Shown here: one piece after another, positions 11,818 through 23,786 of the stretch
Layout: each line of letters starts with the position of its first letter
Numbering within the stretch: the stretch's first letter is position 1
Origin: Bigelowiella natans CCMP2755
Taxonomy: Eukaryota > Cercozoa > Chlorarachniophyceae
Assembly (NCBI GenBank): GCA_000320545.1
Contig: ADNK01003064.1
Location: forward strand, 1 to 64,000
Direction: 5' to 3'
Length of the DNA stretch: 64,000 bases
The notes under the pieces: generated by a model
Told to the model about the DNA's origin: nothing
Seen by the model: the letters and a program-made list of their open reading frames with translations, nothing else
Databases searched by the model: none
Position numbers and translations under genes: made by a program

Positions 11818-12459
11818 AGTGCCATTTTGAAAAATGTTGCATCATGCCACATGGTGCGAAGGCAAGCATGCAGCCAGCAAACATTGCACATTGGACATTC
11901 GTGTGCATGTGTGCCCTGCAATGCTGCATACGCATGGACATCTGTGTTCGATCCCTTGCCATGTGTGCATGTTGATCAGAACAGAATGGGCCGGGGATGA
12001 TGTCCAACAGTGTGCGCAAAGTGGTGCGCATTTTCGTTGGGTCATGCTTGTAGTTTGGGTTTGAGTAGCAGTGCATTGATCGCAGCATTGTGCTGCAATT
12101 GACAAAAAACACAAGTGCCGCTGCGATGCCCGTGTGCATTTTGAAGTCTTTTGAGACTGGCTTGTGGCGTGAATTCATTTGAGCTCAGAAAGTTGGGTGA
12201 TTGTTTGAATTTTTTGTCTTTTTCAAATCATTTCAACAGCATGCATGGAGCTCAGCGTTGGCTTCCTTAGAAACATCAAATGAATTTGTTTCGGTCAGAG
12301 ATCAAAGACTGAGAAAGTGATCCACACAGCTTTTCTGTTTTGCAAGTGACAAGTGAGGTTGTCCTCACTGAGAACGGTGACATTGTTTTCTGACATTTTT
12401 TGTTGATTGTCATCGGGCACAAAGCTGCCACGTGCATTGCATTTTGCAAGTTGCCATTT
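11818..12459. other. Convergent 3' spacer, TGCA-rich block
   Basis: Spacer between the 3' ends of the SpoU gene (+) and the S1 gene (-). It is rich in GCATGC, TGCATG and GTGTGCATG words and has no microsatellites. Several frames are open on both strands over 11834-12178, without domain signals. I see no gene. Confidence 0.6.
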
Positions 12460-13434
12460 TCATGGCTGTCTTTTTCGTTTGAGGGGAGGAAACTCATTGG
12501 GATCCTTCAAGTTAGGAACGGGCAAAGGATTGGCTTCTCCCTCTGCCTCATTTCCCTTCGACAACAGGTCCAATCCAATGCGTTTTCTGCGTTCATCGAT
12601 GCTCTCGATGAGAACGTCCACGCGATCGCCACGACGAAGGATGTCGCCTGCGGAACAAAAAGCGCTGCCAGATGAACTACGAGCGGATTCTTCCTGCCGA
12701 TTGTTCCAGAACCGCAAGCAGCCAAGCTAGCCAAGCGGAATTATTCCGTCTTTCGTGGCACCAATGTCTACGAATGCACCAAAGTGAAGCACGTTTTTCA
12801 CGTGTCCTTCCAGAACCATTCCTACCTTTAGTGCTTCAAGGCGCTTGCGAGTTACTTTAATCTTCGTTCCAGCTTCTTGCAGATTGGACGACAGGTGCTG
12901 ATGCACTTTCTTCGTTGGCGCAGAATCAATGAGTTTGTTGTGGAATGCAGTCAAGTCTTCGTCACCCTTGATACTGGGTGAGCGTGACGAGCTGCAGGAC
13001 CCCATTTTCGATTCAGTAGGACTTGTGGCGTTCGTCGTGGCTGCTACAGAGGATGATGATGTAGATGATGATGATGAAGGTTTCTTCATGCCCGGACTGT
13101 GCAAGTAGTTGAGAAATGCACGCGACTTAGCATCGGCGGGAGCACGTTCCAGGTCAATTTGACGCTGAGAAACCCGTGAGACAACCACCTCAATGACGTC
13201 TCCAGGCTGAAGCACCTCGCGACAGTCTTCGGTCTTTGGATGCCACAGTTTCATAGTGGACTCGTATTTGTTAAAGAACTTCTTCAGGGAAAGAGCAGCC
13301 ACACGTGAGCGCGGTAGTACACCTAGGATCGTTCCAAATCCAATGTCAACGGAAGCGGCTTTCAGGTTCTGAAGAATGTTAATTGGAGAGATTCGGTGTG
13401 TTGTTCCGATGACCTCACCAGCTGCTATTTGCTG
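12460..13434 (-). CDS. S1 RNA-binding-domain protein
   Basis: Two exons are read: 12732-13434 and 12460-12647. The first holds the end of one S1 domain (SVDIGFGTILGVLPRSRV, then DVIEVVVSRVSQRQIDLE), a Ser-rich linker, and a second S1 domain (LKVGMVLEGHVKNVLHFGAF, then VDIGATKDGIIPLG). The second exon completes that fold (GDRVDVLIESIDERRKRIGL) and ends in a basic tail, KRKRQP. S1 domains are OB folds that bind RNA, typical of translation and ribosome-associated factors, and the organellar RNA-binding forms often have two or three. The intervening 84-base intron starts GC rather than GT; with it the phase is exact. Exons upstream of 13434 exist but were not found. Confidence 0.7.
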
Positions 13435-13543
13435 CTAGTATTGATGGCGTGTGTAAACCTGCTCATTTGATGTTCTCCCGCATGTGATAACTGGCACTTT
13501 TGTACAACTTTTTGTTTCTTTGCATTGGGATTAAGGGAGAATC

Positions 13544-14098
13544 AATGAAAAAGGAAATGGTGCAAGCAAAACACTGGGACTCTTTGAGCGATGCTGGGAA
13601 TGGAGGAGTGTCAAACGAAAAGAGGCAACGCAGGCGTTTGGTAATTAATCGGTGGCAACGAGCCTACACGCTGCTTAAGATTCCAGAGGTTCTAACGTCC
13701 TTTGTTGTCCATTACCGCACATAGATTTGACTAACCTGTGTCCTGATGATGGGCTCGGAAGCAACGCCACTGGCGAGTAAAAGCAGCTTTAGAAGAAGAG
13801 AAACGATCCAAGGTTGCAACAATTCTACACTGTGCTGCTACGACGCAGTATTTTTGCTTGATTGTTCATTCGGCATCTGAGGATTGGTCCAAGAGCGGCA
13901 GTTAGAATAGATGCTTATTGTCGCCAGATGTGCATGAGAATTAAACGCCTCTGATACTCATTTGATTTTCACAGCTCCCAAGCGTTTTTGAGGACATAAT
14001 TACGGGAGGTGGAGTTGCAGCATCAAAACTAGTTCGCCGGAGGCGAATTAGGGATAGGCATGGACTTCCAAAAGCAGCGGGTTCATGTTTTTTTAGAT
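13544..14098 (+). CDS. Small basic protein, unknown function
   Basis: Coding-like exons: 13544 onward (start MKKEMVQAKHWDSLSDAG, then EKRQRRRLVINRWQRAYTLL), a short middle exon around 13766-13810, and a last exon from 13975 to the stop at 14098 (LPSVFEDIITGGGVAASKLV, then RRRRIRDRHG). The acceptor before the last exon (TTTTCACAG) is good. No known domain is visible; the Arg/Lys clusters suggest nucleic-acid binding or nuclear location. It starts about 110 bases from the S1 gene, in divergent orientation. The middle exon and phases are uncertain. Confidence 0.4.
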
Positions 14099-15588
14099 AA
14101 GAGATAAGTAGGATAGGAAAGAGGGTCAATACAAATGGAATTATGAAAATAATGTGTATTTTTCAGGTCATTTGATCAAAACAATAAGAGGTTGGATCAA
14201 ATGAGTGAAAGGGCGGGACGTACACATGCTTTTGCTAGCCAAGCAAATGTGTCAAAATTTTCTAGTAAACAACAAGAACGGATGATCCAGGTGTAGTCAT
14301 GTGTGCACGCAACGACGCGTACTCGATCGCCCGCTAGATAAATTTATCAACGGTGAAACTTATCCTATCTTGGATGAACCGCCTGTACTTGTAACATCTG
14401 AATCACAGTGAACAAGTTATTTGTGTGGTGTGTTATTTACAAGGTTTAAATGTTCTCCAATGAGACCAGTGCAATGAAATAATTAAACCTATTTTGTAAT
14501 CATTCTTTTGCTGCTGTGCAAAGCGAGCATCAACAGCACCCATGATGATCTAAAGAATGTTGCATCCATTTGTTTCTGCTGTTACTTGCTTCATGGCTCA
14601 TTGCAAAGCATTCGCATAGCATTGTGAGACAGGTGCACGCAAAGTGATTGAATCACTTCAACAAATGGTCAGGCGCAGCTGTGCAAAGAAAGCAGCGGCT
14701 ACAGCGTGCAATGACAAGCATGTGAAGAACAGACAGCTGTGAATCCATGCTAGCATGGCACTGCTGTTTGCATTGCATTGCACCACGTTCAGGATCGTGC
14801 AGGACCTGTCAAGTGCACATGTTTGTAGCGAGCGGCGCAAGAAATTTGGCACACATGTGGGCAAAACATGTGCACCATCAACACACCACCACATGTGGTT
14901 GAGAACTCATAGATGCATGAGCGCAAAACTAAGCGTGTTCGGCGAAAGGACACACGCTCCATGGAAGCCATGCTGCGTGCATTGTGATTGCTAGATTGGG
15001 GTTTGTGTTTCTTGCAAGCACGCTGACACAATGAATGTGAACTCATACAATCGCAGGCCCGCAACACTCATCGCGACATTGAGATGACAGACCAAGAAAG
15101 TCGAGAGAGGGGGCTCGCCCGCTCTCGCTCGTCGAGCAAACATGCATGCCATGGATCACGATGCAGGCTAGCAGGTAGAGCTAGCACGCTCATGCTCCAC
15201 TTCAAGATTGCATGTGGGTAGCTAATGAATGTTCACATCGCTGATGCCCAGCTGGTTTTAGATTTATTGATGCGATACGCGAACAATTAATGCAGCGACG
15301 ACGGATTAAATATCTCAGAAAGCCGAAAGACCTTCTGCAAGTAATCCACATAACAATCAGCTCTCTTCTCTTTTCTTTCCCTCTTCTTTCACGGAAAACA
15401 AAGAAACAAAATGGCATTTGATGGTTAATCGATTTTACATCACATACAGAGACCACATTTAATGTCAAAAATGATGATCACGACAAACAGATATTAATTC
15501 TACAGAAGCGACCAAAAAATTGAAAAAGAAACTGAGTGATTAGTATGATAATGTGCAATATTGACCACAATAGTAGCTATGAAGGACA
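14099..15588. other. Convergent 3' spacer, TGCA-rich block
   Basis: Spacer between the small unknown gene (+) and the NIPA-like gene (-). The core, about 14500-15200, is dense in TGCATG, GCATGC, GCTAGC and ACACATG words and free of microsatellites; GCTAGCAGGTAGAGCTAGCAC at about 15167 is a local near-repeat. Open frames on both strands look like by-products of composition. No gene seen. Confidence 0.55.
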
Positions 15589-18500
15589 TCAACTTTGCAT
15601 CAAATGAAGGCCGTCACCAGCGATAGCAAACGAACAATTACCCTCCTCTCCAAAACACTTCAAATACGATACCAGGCACTTTTCCCAACCTTCGTAAACG
15701 TCACCTAAGTAATTCGATCCCAAAAAACAAATGACGATAAATGTACAGATTCTTTTTGAACCTCTCCACATTTGATTGAGTATATGATATTGACTGACCT
15801 TGGTCGTGTTCTTGGTTGTCTTTTATTTTCACTTTCTTTTCAGAGTGTTCTTGTCCTTGGCCATGTTCTATTGTAACTACCGTCCCTCCCCCTGTTACTA
15901 CCGTCTTCTTCTTTTCCTTCTTCTCAACGACTTGAATAAATGGACAGTACGCCCGATGAAATTTCAATGGGTCAAACAACTTATTAATGATGTTGCCGCC
16001 TTGGAACGCGTGTTTGTTGCTGTTTGTGCTGCTAGTGGAACTGCTCTCAAGGTTGTGCGGAGTAGCTCCGGTAATTCCTAAATTGTAAGCAGTAGCAGCA
16101 GCAACATATGCAATTTAATTGAGTTGACGTTTTAAAATATTGAGACCAATTAGAAAACACATAACAAAGTGCACCCATGAGAACATATATCGCTTTACAT
16201 CACGCAGCACACACTACTCATATCGTTAAATTCTGTATCTATGCACATTTATATGATTATGATTCTTTACTACTAATACTAACGTCGTCGCTTCATGCCA
16301 GTCGTCGTTGAAAAACTTGGTGTCGATGCTGCTGCAACCCCTGTATCTCTTCCTCCGACATTGCTCCATGATGCTGCTGCTATTCCGGTCAATATCACAG
16401 TAGAGGACGAAAAAATGTATTCATAATATTGCAACAATTAAAGAAACAGTCGTGTCTCAAAATAAGTTCGCTGTTGTAGCCTGATTTACTAAGAAGATAA
16501 AATTTACTTTTGGCCGCATAGGTTATCTATTTGGAATTGCATTCAGTTATCTTTAGTAGTACACTACTTAGAACACGACTGTTCTAAATGCATCAACAGT
16601 AGCACTAGCAGCAGCAGCAGAGTACTTGTATCTTTTATAGCCCCATTCTCCATCTTACGATTGGCTAAACGGATAAAGATAAAAAAATAAGAAACATCAA
16701 GGAAAGACGACGAGCTGCTACAGATAAGAACGGATTTTGTAAGAAGGAAAGATAGCTATGCAAATCTATGCTAAGACTACTACTACTACTACTACTACTA
16801 CTACTGCTACTTCTACCTACTACCAGCACTACTACTGCCTGGCTGCCTCTATTCACACATCATCATCATTATCATCATCATCATTATCATATTACATAGG
16901 ATGATGGCACTGCCCTCCGTAGACTCGTCGAGTAGTACGTCATCATCATCACCATCATCCTCTTTATCATCTAATGGTGAATATAATAACAGAACATAAT
17001 TGTTTAGTAGTAGCTGTGTGTATTCGCCTCCTTGTCTAATAACAGTGGATGATGATAACAACAAATACTGCTATTTTCTTCTACAACATTCGGTGCTTAT
17101 TCTTCATCTTACCATCAGGATGATTATGTCGTTGTTGCAGCAGCTGATGATTTTCCTGAAGCATCACGCGAATCCTCTGCATGCACCTATTATATGTTCT
17201 CAGCTTCTTCTTCTTTTTCTTCAGTTGTATGTAGTACTTCAGCAACAGTTATAAAATCATCGTAATCATCATCATCATCATTATCATCATCATCATCATT
17301 TTCCATACCCGGTACACTCTAATATGATGACTTGTTGTTGCTTGTTGGTGGCGGCGAAAATTTTATCACTCCATCGAGAACAAGAGGCTGCTGATGCTTC
17401 TGTTGGTTTTTGTTGGGATTGGTTGTTACGGCTCAATCCATGTCCCCTTCGAGGTGGAGGGTGAGGCAAAACAGGACGCCATCTACTCAAAACAGGCCAG
17501 CATCATAAAGAGCGACAATAGCAACACGCAGGACCTCGTCATAATAATGATTCATTCACACAACACCACTCATGGTCGTAGCCTTCATTATCCTAACGAC
17601 AACACAATCCGACTATAACTTTGAATACTTTATTATCGGTTATGACTAAATGGTGATGATGATGATGATGATGATGATGCTAGCAAGGATGAAGATAATT
17701 ACCCTGTTGCGGCAATGATAATTTCCTTCGAAAGTTGATACTCAAGCCGATATTGAATAACATTTGATGATATGATGCGATCGGTTATTTGTGGAGAAAG
17801 AACGATGCTTCGGTATGCGCTATCTCTGTTTGAAATATCATTTAATTTATGGAAACGACCTTGAAAATGATGACAATTATGACTATGATGATGATGATGA
17901 TAAACACGATGTATCTCAATGGCTATAACTAAATTTGATGTGATTGGTAGTGCAATTTCATGCCCAACGAATGGCCGTACGTAACGTCAATATTTTAGTT
18001 GCTCATTCTCTCAAACACACTCGGTTTATGGTGGACGAAACCGCATGCAATATCGTCAATAAATTTACAAAAACTGTTTGTGCTTACTTCTTCAAGATGG
18101 CTACCCGAGAAGCAACTTCGGCTGCAATCTGTTGTGTATTTGATGGGATCTCCTGATCCAAGATTTTGATAACAAATAAATGAGTAGTTGCAACGGTTTG
18201 TGAAGTAAAACAATAGTTTTCCTATGAGGGAGGAAAGTGACATCATATAGAAGAGAACTTAAATAACATGGCATTTAGAGACATCGGAATAGCGTATTCT
18301 AAAAGTACAAAAGTACCGCGAAACTTTTTGGGGAAGGACTCCCCGCCCACATACACTTCACTTTATGTCCGTTCCTTATTTTATCAAGAATCTGATCAGA
18401 GAAAAAAATTATCTTCATCTCCGGGGCCGCATCTAACAGCTCATCAAATTTATACACAACCGCAGAATTATTTCGCTTCAGCATTCATTGGAACAATATA

Positions 18501-19175
18501 AATACAAGACGGACGGATGAGTTGTGACGCTTATTGCAGTTGTTGTAAAAAGCCAAAGTAAACATAGTACTATTTTTATATTACCATATCTGCTGCTTTT
18601 GACCTCATTTCAGATCCCAGACGAGAGTCGATAGAGGTATAGACGATTGCGTTACCTAAACACCGCATCCGTTTCACCCCCAATTATGACAGTGGTCGAT
18701 ATATGTAATGGACAGTGCCGGGGTGTTACGTACTACGGCAAATTCCATGTAATGTTCTTATTTCAACAGTCATCGGCATAATTAGATTCTCTATTAAATG
18801 ATGAGATAACAAAATAAAACATGGACCAAGTTATTCTTTATTATTCTGAAAGTAATCGCTACAGTTAGTCGTCTTACAGCATTGGCACGCCAACGTATTT
18901 TCCTTAATGCAGTGCCATCCATGAAGAGCGACTTTCCTATCAGTCAGTGAGATTGCGATGACTTACATCACGCATGCGGAGGAATACGCACTTGGAATGT
19001 GTAATTAATTTGTTGGAATCTTACAAAGGAGAGAGATTCGCTGTGTTATCAATAAATTATGTTGGAATCTTACAAAGGAGAGAGATTCGCTGGCTTCCCA
19101 AACCATTTCGAGGCCGAGAATGTCCTCAGTCTTTCGCGATAAGACTCTTCAATGCGCAGTGGACAACATGTGATT
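15589..19175 (-). CDS. C3HC zinc-finger protein, NIPA/ZC3HC1 (Rsm1) family
   Basis: The first readable exon (end 19074) carries YRERLRTFSASKWFGKPANL followed by SPL, the hallmark start of the C3HC domain. Exon 18878-18936 reads ALHGWHCIKENTLACQC. A later exon (about 18299-18484) reads DKIRNGHKVKCMWAGSPSP, the conserved His/Cys/Trp zinc-binding segment. Ser/Thr-rich exon 16284-16379 joins in phase to 15799-16077, which contains FDPLKFHRAYCPFI, and to 15589-15704 (DVYEGWEKCLVSYL), the C-terminal Rsm1-like zinc motif with its invariant GW. Relatives work at the nuclear pore basket or as an F-box-like partner in cell-cycle control. The usual Cys in the CARYGW-type motif reads VALHGW here. The 31-base duplication at the first donor is listed separately. 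Exons in 16400-18250 are only partly resolved. Confidence 0.7.
19011..19092. repeat. 31-base direct repeat duplicating a 5' splice site
   Basis: The segment TTGGAATCTTACAAAGGAGA plus AGATTCGCTG and flanking bases occurs twice, 48 bases apart. On the minus strand each copy contains the last 20 or so exon bases (coding PANLSPL) and the donor GTAAGATT of the NIPA-like gene. The gene therefore has two identical candidate exon ends. Confidence 0.9.
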
Positions 19176-19577
19176 ATTGTTTACAAACCATGAATTATTT
19201 GCGTTGATTGGAGTTCGCCACATAATACGCATCATCAGTGAAAAGTGTAACTTTGTTGTAGTAGGTAGGACCTCGGGAAAAGTCCATCTTATGGCAGTCT
19301 TGTCACACTTTTATCTATTTGCAATCTGGTTTCAGCCGAGGAGAAGAGGGAGCTGATTAATCGAATAACGATCCAATTAGTAGTCCTTCCTTCCTCCTCC
19401 TCTAGTTCCTACTTTCTGATTAAGATGGATGATGATGACTTAGGAGAGGAGTTAGATATATTATTAGATCTAGTTAGATCTAGTTAGTTAGTTAGTTTTT
19501 TTATTCTGTTCGCATAATTCCATAGTGGAGGAACTACCATACTAGAAACTACTACATACAAGAATGTACTACATACC

Positions 19578-19654
<77 letters not shown>

Positions 19655-19655
19655 C
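19578..19655. repeat. (AAC)26 microsatellite
   Basis: Twenty-six perfect AAC units in the divergent spacer between the NIPA-like gene (-) and the ZIP gene (+). It lies upstream of both genes, so length changes could affect either promoter. On the minus strand it makes a false poly-Leu frame. Confidence 0.95.
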
Positions 19656-19820
19656 TCACTGAATAAGGAAGGAGGAGGACACACACTACGTCATTGCTAC
19701 TCCACGAGGGACGGGGGAGACAAGCGGTTCTAAGGGGGAGGAGGCCAAAATACAGGAGATGGAGGGCACATCGATATCGGAGGGAGTTGGATGCCTTGCA
19801 GATCTCGCCCCCCTCCTCAC

Positions 19821-20727
19821 ATGGTAGCGATGAGTCAAAGTAGTGATATGACGTATGGTGTGAGACCCTTGTTTACACTTGTCATATATTAGGACCTTCC
19901 TAGGGCCAGCTTTGGTAGGCTATATTCCATTTGTGCTCACCACTACAGCACCAGAGGTTGCAACCACAAGCCAAAACATTACATCTATTAAATGAACCAA
20001 GGAGTAGTCATTTTTAACCTCAGTTGGAAAATATCATCACAAGGAAGGTTACTATCGACTGTGACTCCATGCTCAAGGTTTGTATTTGCAGATTCTTCAT
20101 TTAAGCTCAGTTCTCGGATCTGGACTTCTGGTATTATATGATACGTGATGACCATATGTAGCTAGTGTTATGTGTAGTAGTACCAAAATAATGGCTAGTG
20201 TATTACTGAACTTATAGTATTATTGTATTTAATACGTGATGAGTATATGTAGCTATGTATGTAGTATCCATATAATAGCTAACATATTTAACATATTATT
20301 ACCAGTGTATAGCAAGAGTTAAGCCGACATAATTATAGACATAATACCAATATGCGTTGTTAAGCTGACATAATTATAGACATACTAGCAATATGCGTTA
20401 AATTCTTTCGTTTTAGGTTGGAACTGTAATGGAAACTATCATACCAGAAGCTTACAATATGCTACTCTTGAATCATCAAGAGCAAGAAGAGAGAAATATT
20501 GAACACCGCCGTAACCTCAATACTGGTCACCCTTCGCATCCGGTCGGCGGTGACAATGGGCACAGAGGAGGAGGAGGAGGAGGAGGAGAGGTCCCAGGAG
20601 AGTTCTCAAGTAGTGGAGATACTGAAGAGAGTCAGAAAAAGGTTATGCTTCAGTTGATCGTGGAAGAAGATACATATTGCCGCCATCTCATTAAGTGACC
20701 CTAATTTATATAAGATGGTTATTATTA

Positions 20728-20763
<36 letters not shown>

Positions 20764-20781
20764 TGTGCTATGAACAAGAGA

Positions 20782-20839
<58 letters not shown>

Positions 20840-22911
20840 AGAATCTCCCTATCATGTAAACTTCTTTTATCTAAAAAAGGCATTGAAATTCTGACTTATT
20901 GAGGTGCATATGTGTGCGTGATTTTATTCAATCCCCCTCCCACCCCCTCCCTTCTGTATTGACTGTTCTTGGTTTCGCACCAGGAATTATCCTCTTATTT
21001 GTTGCATCGCACGTACTACGAGGCTTCTCACTTTGCAGGACTTGCAACTGCTCTTGGGTACTAAGAGCAGCAATAAGAAAGATCATTACCACGAAGAAGA
21101 AGATTCCAAACTATGTTTTCGTTTTTCATGGATTTCTTTTGGGCGGAGAAAATTCAATCTACTTTTTATTGATGGATTCCTTTTGGAGCTGGGAAAATTC
21201 AATTATACTTTTTATTTATGGTTTCTTGCATCCGCCCTTTCAGATAATATCGATACTTATGCTAGATCTTGCTAATCTGATGGTGTTGTTGATAATATCA
21301 CTGTTGTGCAGGTTTTTATTCATGTTGCTGTGCGACCGAATTCCCAATCTTGTAACAAAAATACGAAGAAGAAAACACCATCAATCAATAGAAAGTGGAG
21401 TTGTAGTAGCTCAGACAACTTCTGGTTCGAAGGATGGCATTGAGATGGGAAATATCTTACACAACTCTCATGGTCATCATGAGCTGCTACACCACCACCA
21501 CCATCACCAACGAAAACAAAGTAGCAAAAGCGCTTTTACCAATTCCAGTGCTGCCAGCGTCTCGTTTGGACTCATAGTAAGACTTCGACGATCATATTCC
21601 TAGTCGTAGATAGTTATATTGACAAATTCCCTTCTCCTCTACGTTGTAAAGATAGAGCTTCTTCTTCTTCTTCTTTTTATTATTATTATTATTATTATTG
21701 CTGTTGTTGTTGATGTTGTTGGTGGTGGTGTTCTGTTTTTGGTTGTTCGTTCTCCCATCTTTTCTGCAGCTCCACTCTGCAATGGATGGGATTCCACTGG
21801 GGGCAGCAGCGTGTTCTGGTAGTATTCTAATAACCATAGAGAATAAAATATTACTGCAAAACATGGGCGGGTAGAAAGGTGGGTGCCTTAGCATTTTGTT
21901 TGTATAGCCCCTTGAGTGTTAACTAATAGTTTACAACAATGAGAATAATAAAGGATACGTCGGAAAACTGCGAAAAAACTACTCTTAATGATGAGGAAAC
22001 CCCAAAAAATCACTAATTCATTATGGCAACTCATAGGAAATCAGGATGTACAACTTGTTTTAATGTTAGCTACACTATTACACAAGGTGATAAAGAGATA
22101 GGAGAGGGATCTTCTGTTCCAGCTGCTTTCTAATTTTCATTTTAGAAGGGATTGCTTTATTATTGTTATGGTTTTTCGAATCCCCCCCCCCGTTATATTA
22201 TCTTTCGTCCTATGTTTTCCTTATCCATGCAAATTTTGCGTTTGGGTATTGTGTTAAAAGTAGTTGTATCGGGGTATTAGTAGCAGTAGTAGTACTAATA
22301 GCAGCGAATTTGGACAACATTCATTTTAATGACATTAAGTGTACACCATCAGTATTTGTGTTATTATGGGTACGTATCTAATTAGATGTGTGTGGTCTGT
22401 GGTCGTCGATAATGATACATAAAGGCCCCCGCGTCATTTGGACTTAGTAGTTTTCTTCTGGGGTCTGGAGCACCTCGTCGTATAGGTTATTACTTGTTGG
22501 AGACGTTATCATTATCATATTTTCATTAATATTTCGACGATTTCGTTACTTATCGGTACTACCATCATCAGTGCTTCGTAGTCTGGGTTATTTCTGTTTA
22601 GCAGCACCATTTACTGCTCTGGTTGTAGCTCTCGCTTTATCGGTGTGGAAGAGTAGCAGCAGTGGGGTCCTAACGACTGTTGTTCCAGCCACTGCAACAA
22701 CAACAACAACAACTAGTACGACAAATTCTGGGATTTCGTCTTCACCACTTTCAGATAGAGAGCACCTAGATGCAGCTGCCATGAGTTCAGCTCTCACAGG
22801 TGTTAATTCAATAGCGTTCGTTATGTAGCTATTCTTGTTATTATAGTATTATTATCACAATAAGGGAGGCGAAGAAGGTCACTGATTATGTATACATTAT
22901 GCACAGTATGA

Positions 22912-22942
<31 letters not shown>

Positions 22943-23786
22943 TGGATTGCAGCGATGCTCATAATTTTGGGAAGATATATCAGTATCACCATCATAAAAT
23001 AACGGCATTAACGATGATATCATCATTGATAGTGGTTAATGAAAGATGAAGAAGTTCTTCTGTCCGACCACAGGCGACGGCACTAGCTCCTGCACATTCT
23101 TGGCACAAAAAAAAACCAACGACCACAGTGACTCATATTATATCTATTATCCAGGCCTTGGACTTCTCTTCTCCGCGGGGACTATGATTTACACTATCAC
23201 AACGTAGAAACAAATATGAATACTTGTGTTATGAGGACAAAAATAAATATATCTTTTTGGTGCTGGGACACCTTCATGTTGCGATTGCTTAGTGTGAAAT
23301 TTCTATGGTATGTGTATACACCCTGCTTGTATGATTCATTTTTGTCGATATATGTGTTCTTTACCATCATGTTCTTGATAGTCATTTGCTACCCGAGCTT
23401 CTCAAGAAATCACCACATCATCATCCACCAGAGTCAAGAGATATGAAAGATTGCAAAATAGAAGACAACGATAAAGATGAAGACCCCACCGTACTCCAAG
23501 TGCTGGAACTTTGTACTTTCGTGGTACTGTTTTAAATAGATAGCCAGATAGTCGTAAATCAAGTGAGGAAAAATGTTCAACATGCATGATAAAAAAGAAA
23601 TGTGTTTTCTTTGAAAAAAATAGACTGATTTCTTTGACATCTGCTTTCAACTTGATGATAAATTTGAAATTTACGTGTATTACAATACTTTTCACAATTG
23701 GTTTCGGGTAAAATTTTCAGCTCGGTTTAATGGTACCTTTTGCGATTGAGATTATCCATGGAGGACACGCCGGACATCGCCATTAG
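19821..23786 (+). CDS. ZIP-family metal transporter, ZIP9 (SLC39A9)-like
   Basis: Exons: 19821-19857 (start), 19904-19956 (PALVGYIPFVLTTTAPE), 20092-20130 (ILHLSSVLGSGLL), 20417 onward (VGTVMETIIPEAYNMLL), 21312-21576, 21770-21818 (LHSAMDGIPLGAAACSG), 22045-22086 (DVQLVLMLATLLHK), about 22575-22800 (LAAPFTALVVALALSVWK) and 23721-23786 (LGLMVPFAIEIIHGG, ending HRH). The HSAMDGIPLGAA helix and the ALLHK helix match TM4 and TM5 of ZIP proteins, whose His/Asp residues line the Zn/Fe path. A His-rich loop (about 21470-21520, runs of His) precedes TM4, as is usual. The phase is exact through the first four exons. ZIP proteins move zinc, iron or manganese into the cytosol; the ZIP9 branch is Golgi or plasma membrane. 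At least one short exon remains unplaced. Confidence 0.85.
20776..20838. repeat. (GA)n microsatellite in a ZIP intron
   Basis: A GA run of about 60 bases, preceded by a (TTA)n run at about 20717-20762, lies between the exon with the PEAYN motif and the later transmembrane exons. A purine-only strand of this length can form triplex or slipped structures. Confidence 0.9.

Noticed and set aside
15800-17620. Plus-strand frames such as VAALERVFVAVCAASGTAL and QLMIFLKHHANPLHAP
   Set aside because: The minus strand gives phase-consistent exons (KRRR joined to ITGATPHNLE, FDPLKFHRAYCPF joined to DVYEGWEKC) with a known family signature, so the plus frames are shadows.
19484-19684. Poly-Leu minus-strand ORF
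   Set aside because: A translation of the (AAC)n microsatellite.
20899-21310. A separate multi-pass membrane protein gene in the long plus ORF
   Set aside because: The later part is the ZIP exon 21312-21576 read through its upstream intron; the earlier hydrophobic part has no splice-consistent place in the ZIP fold.
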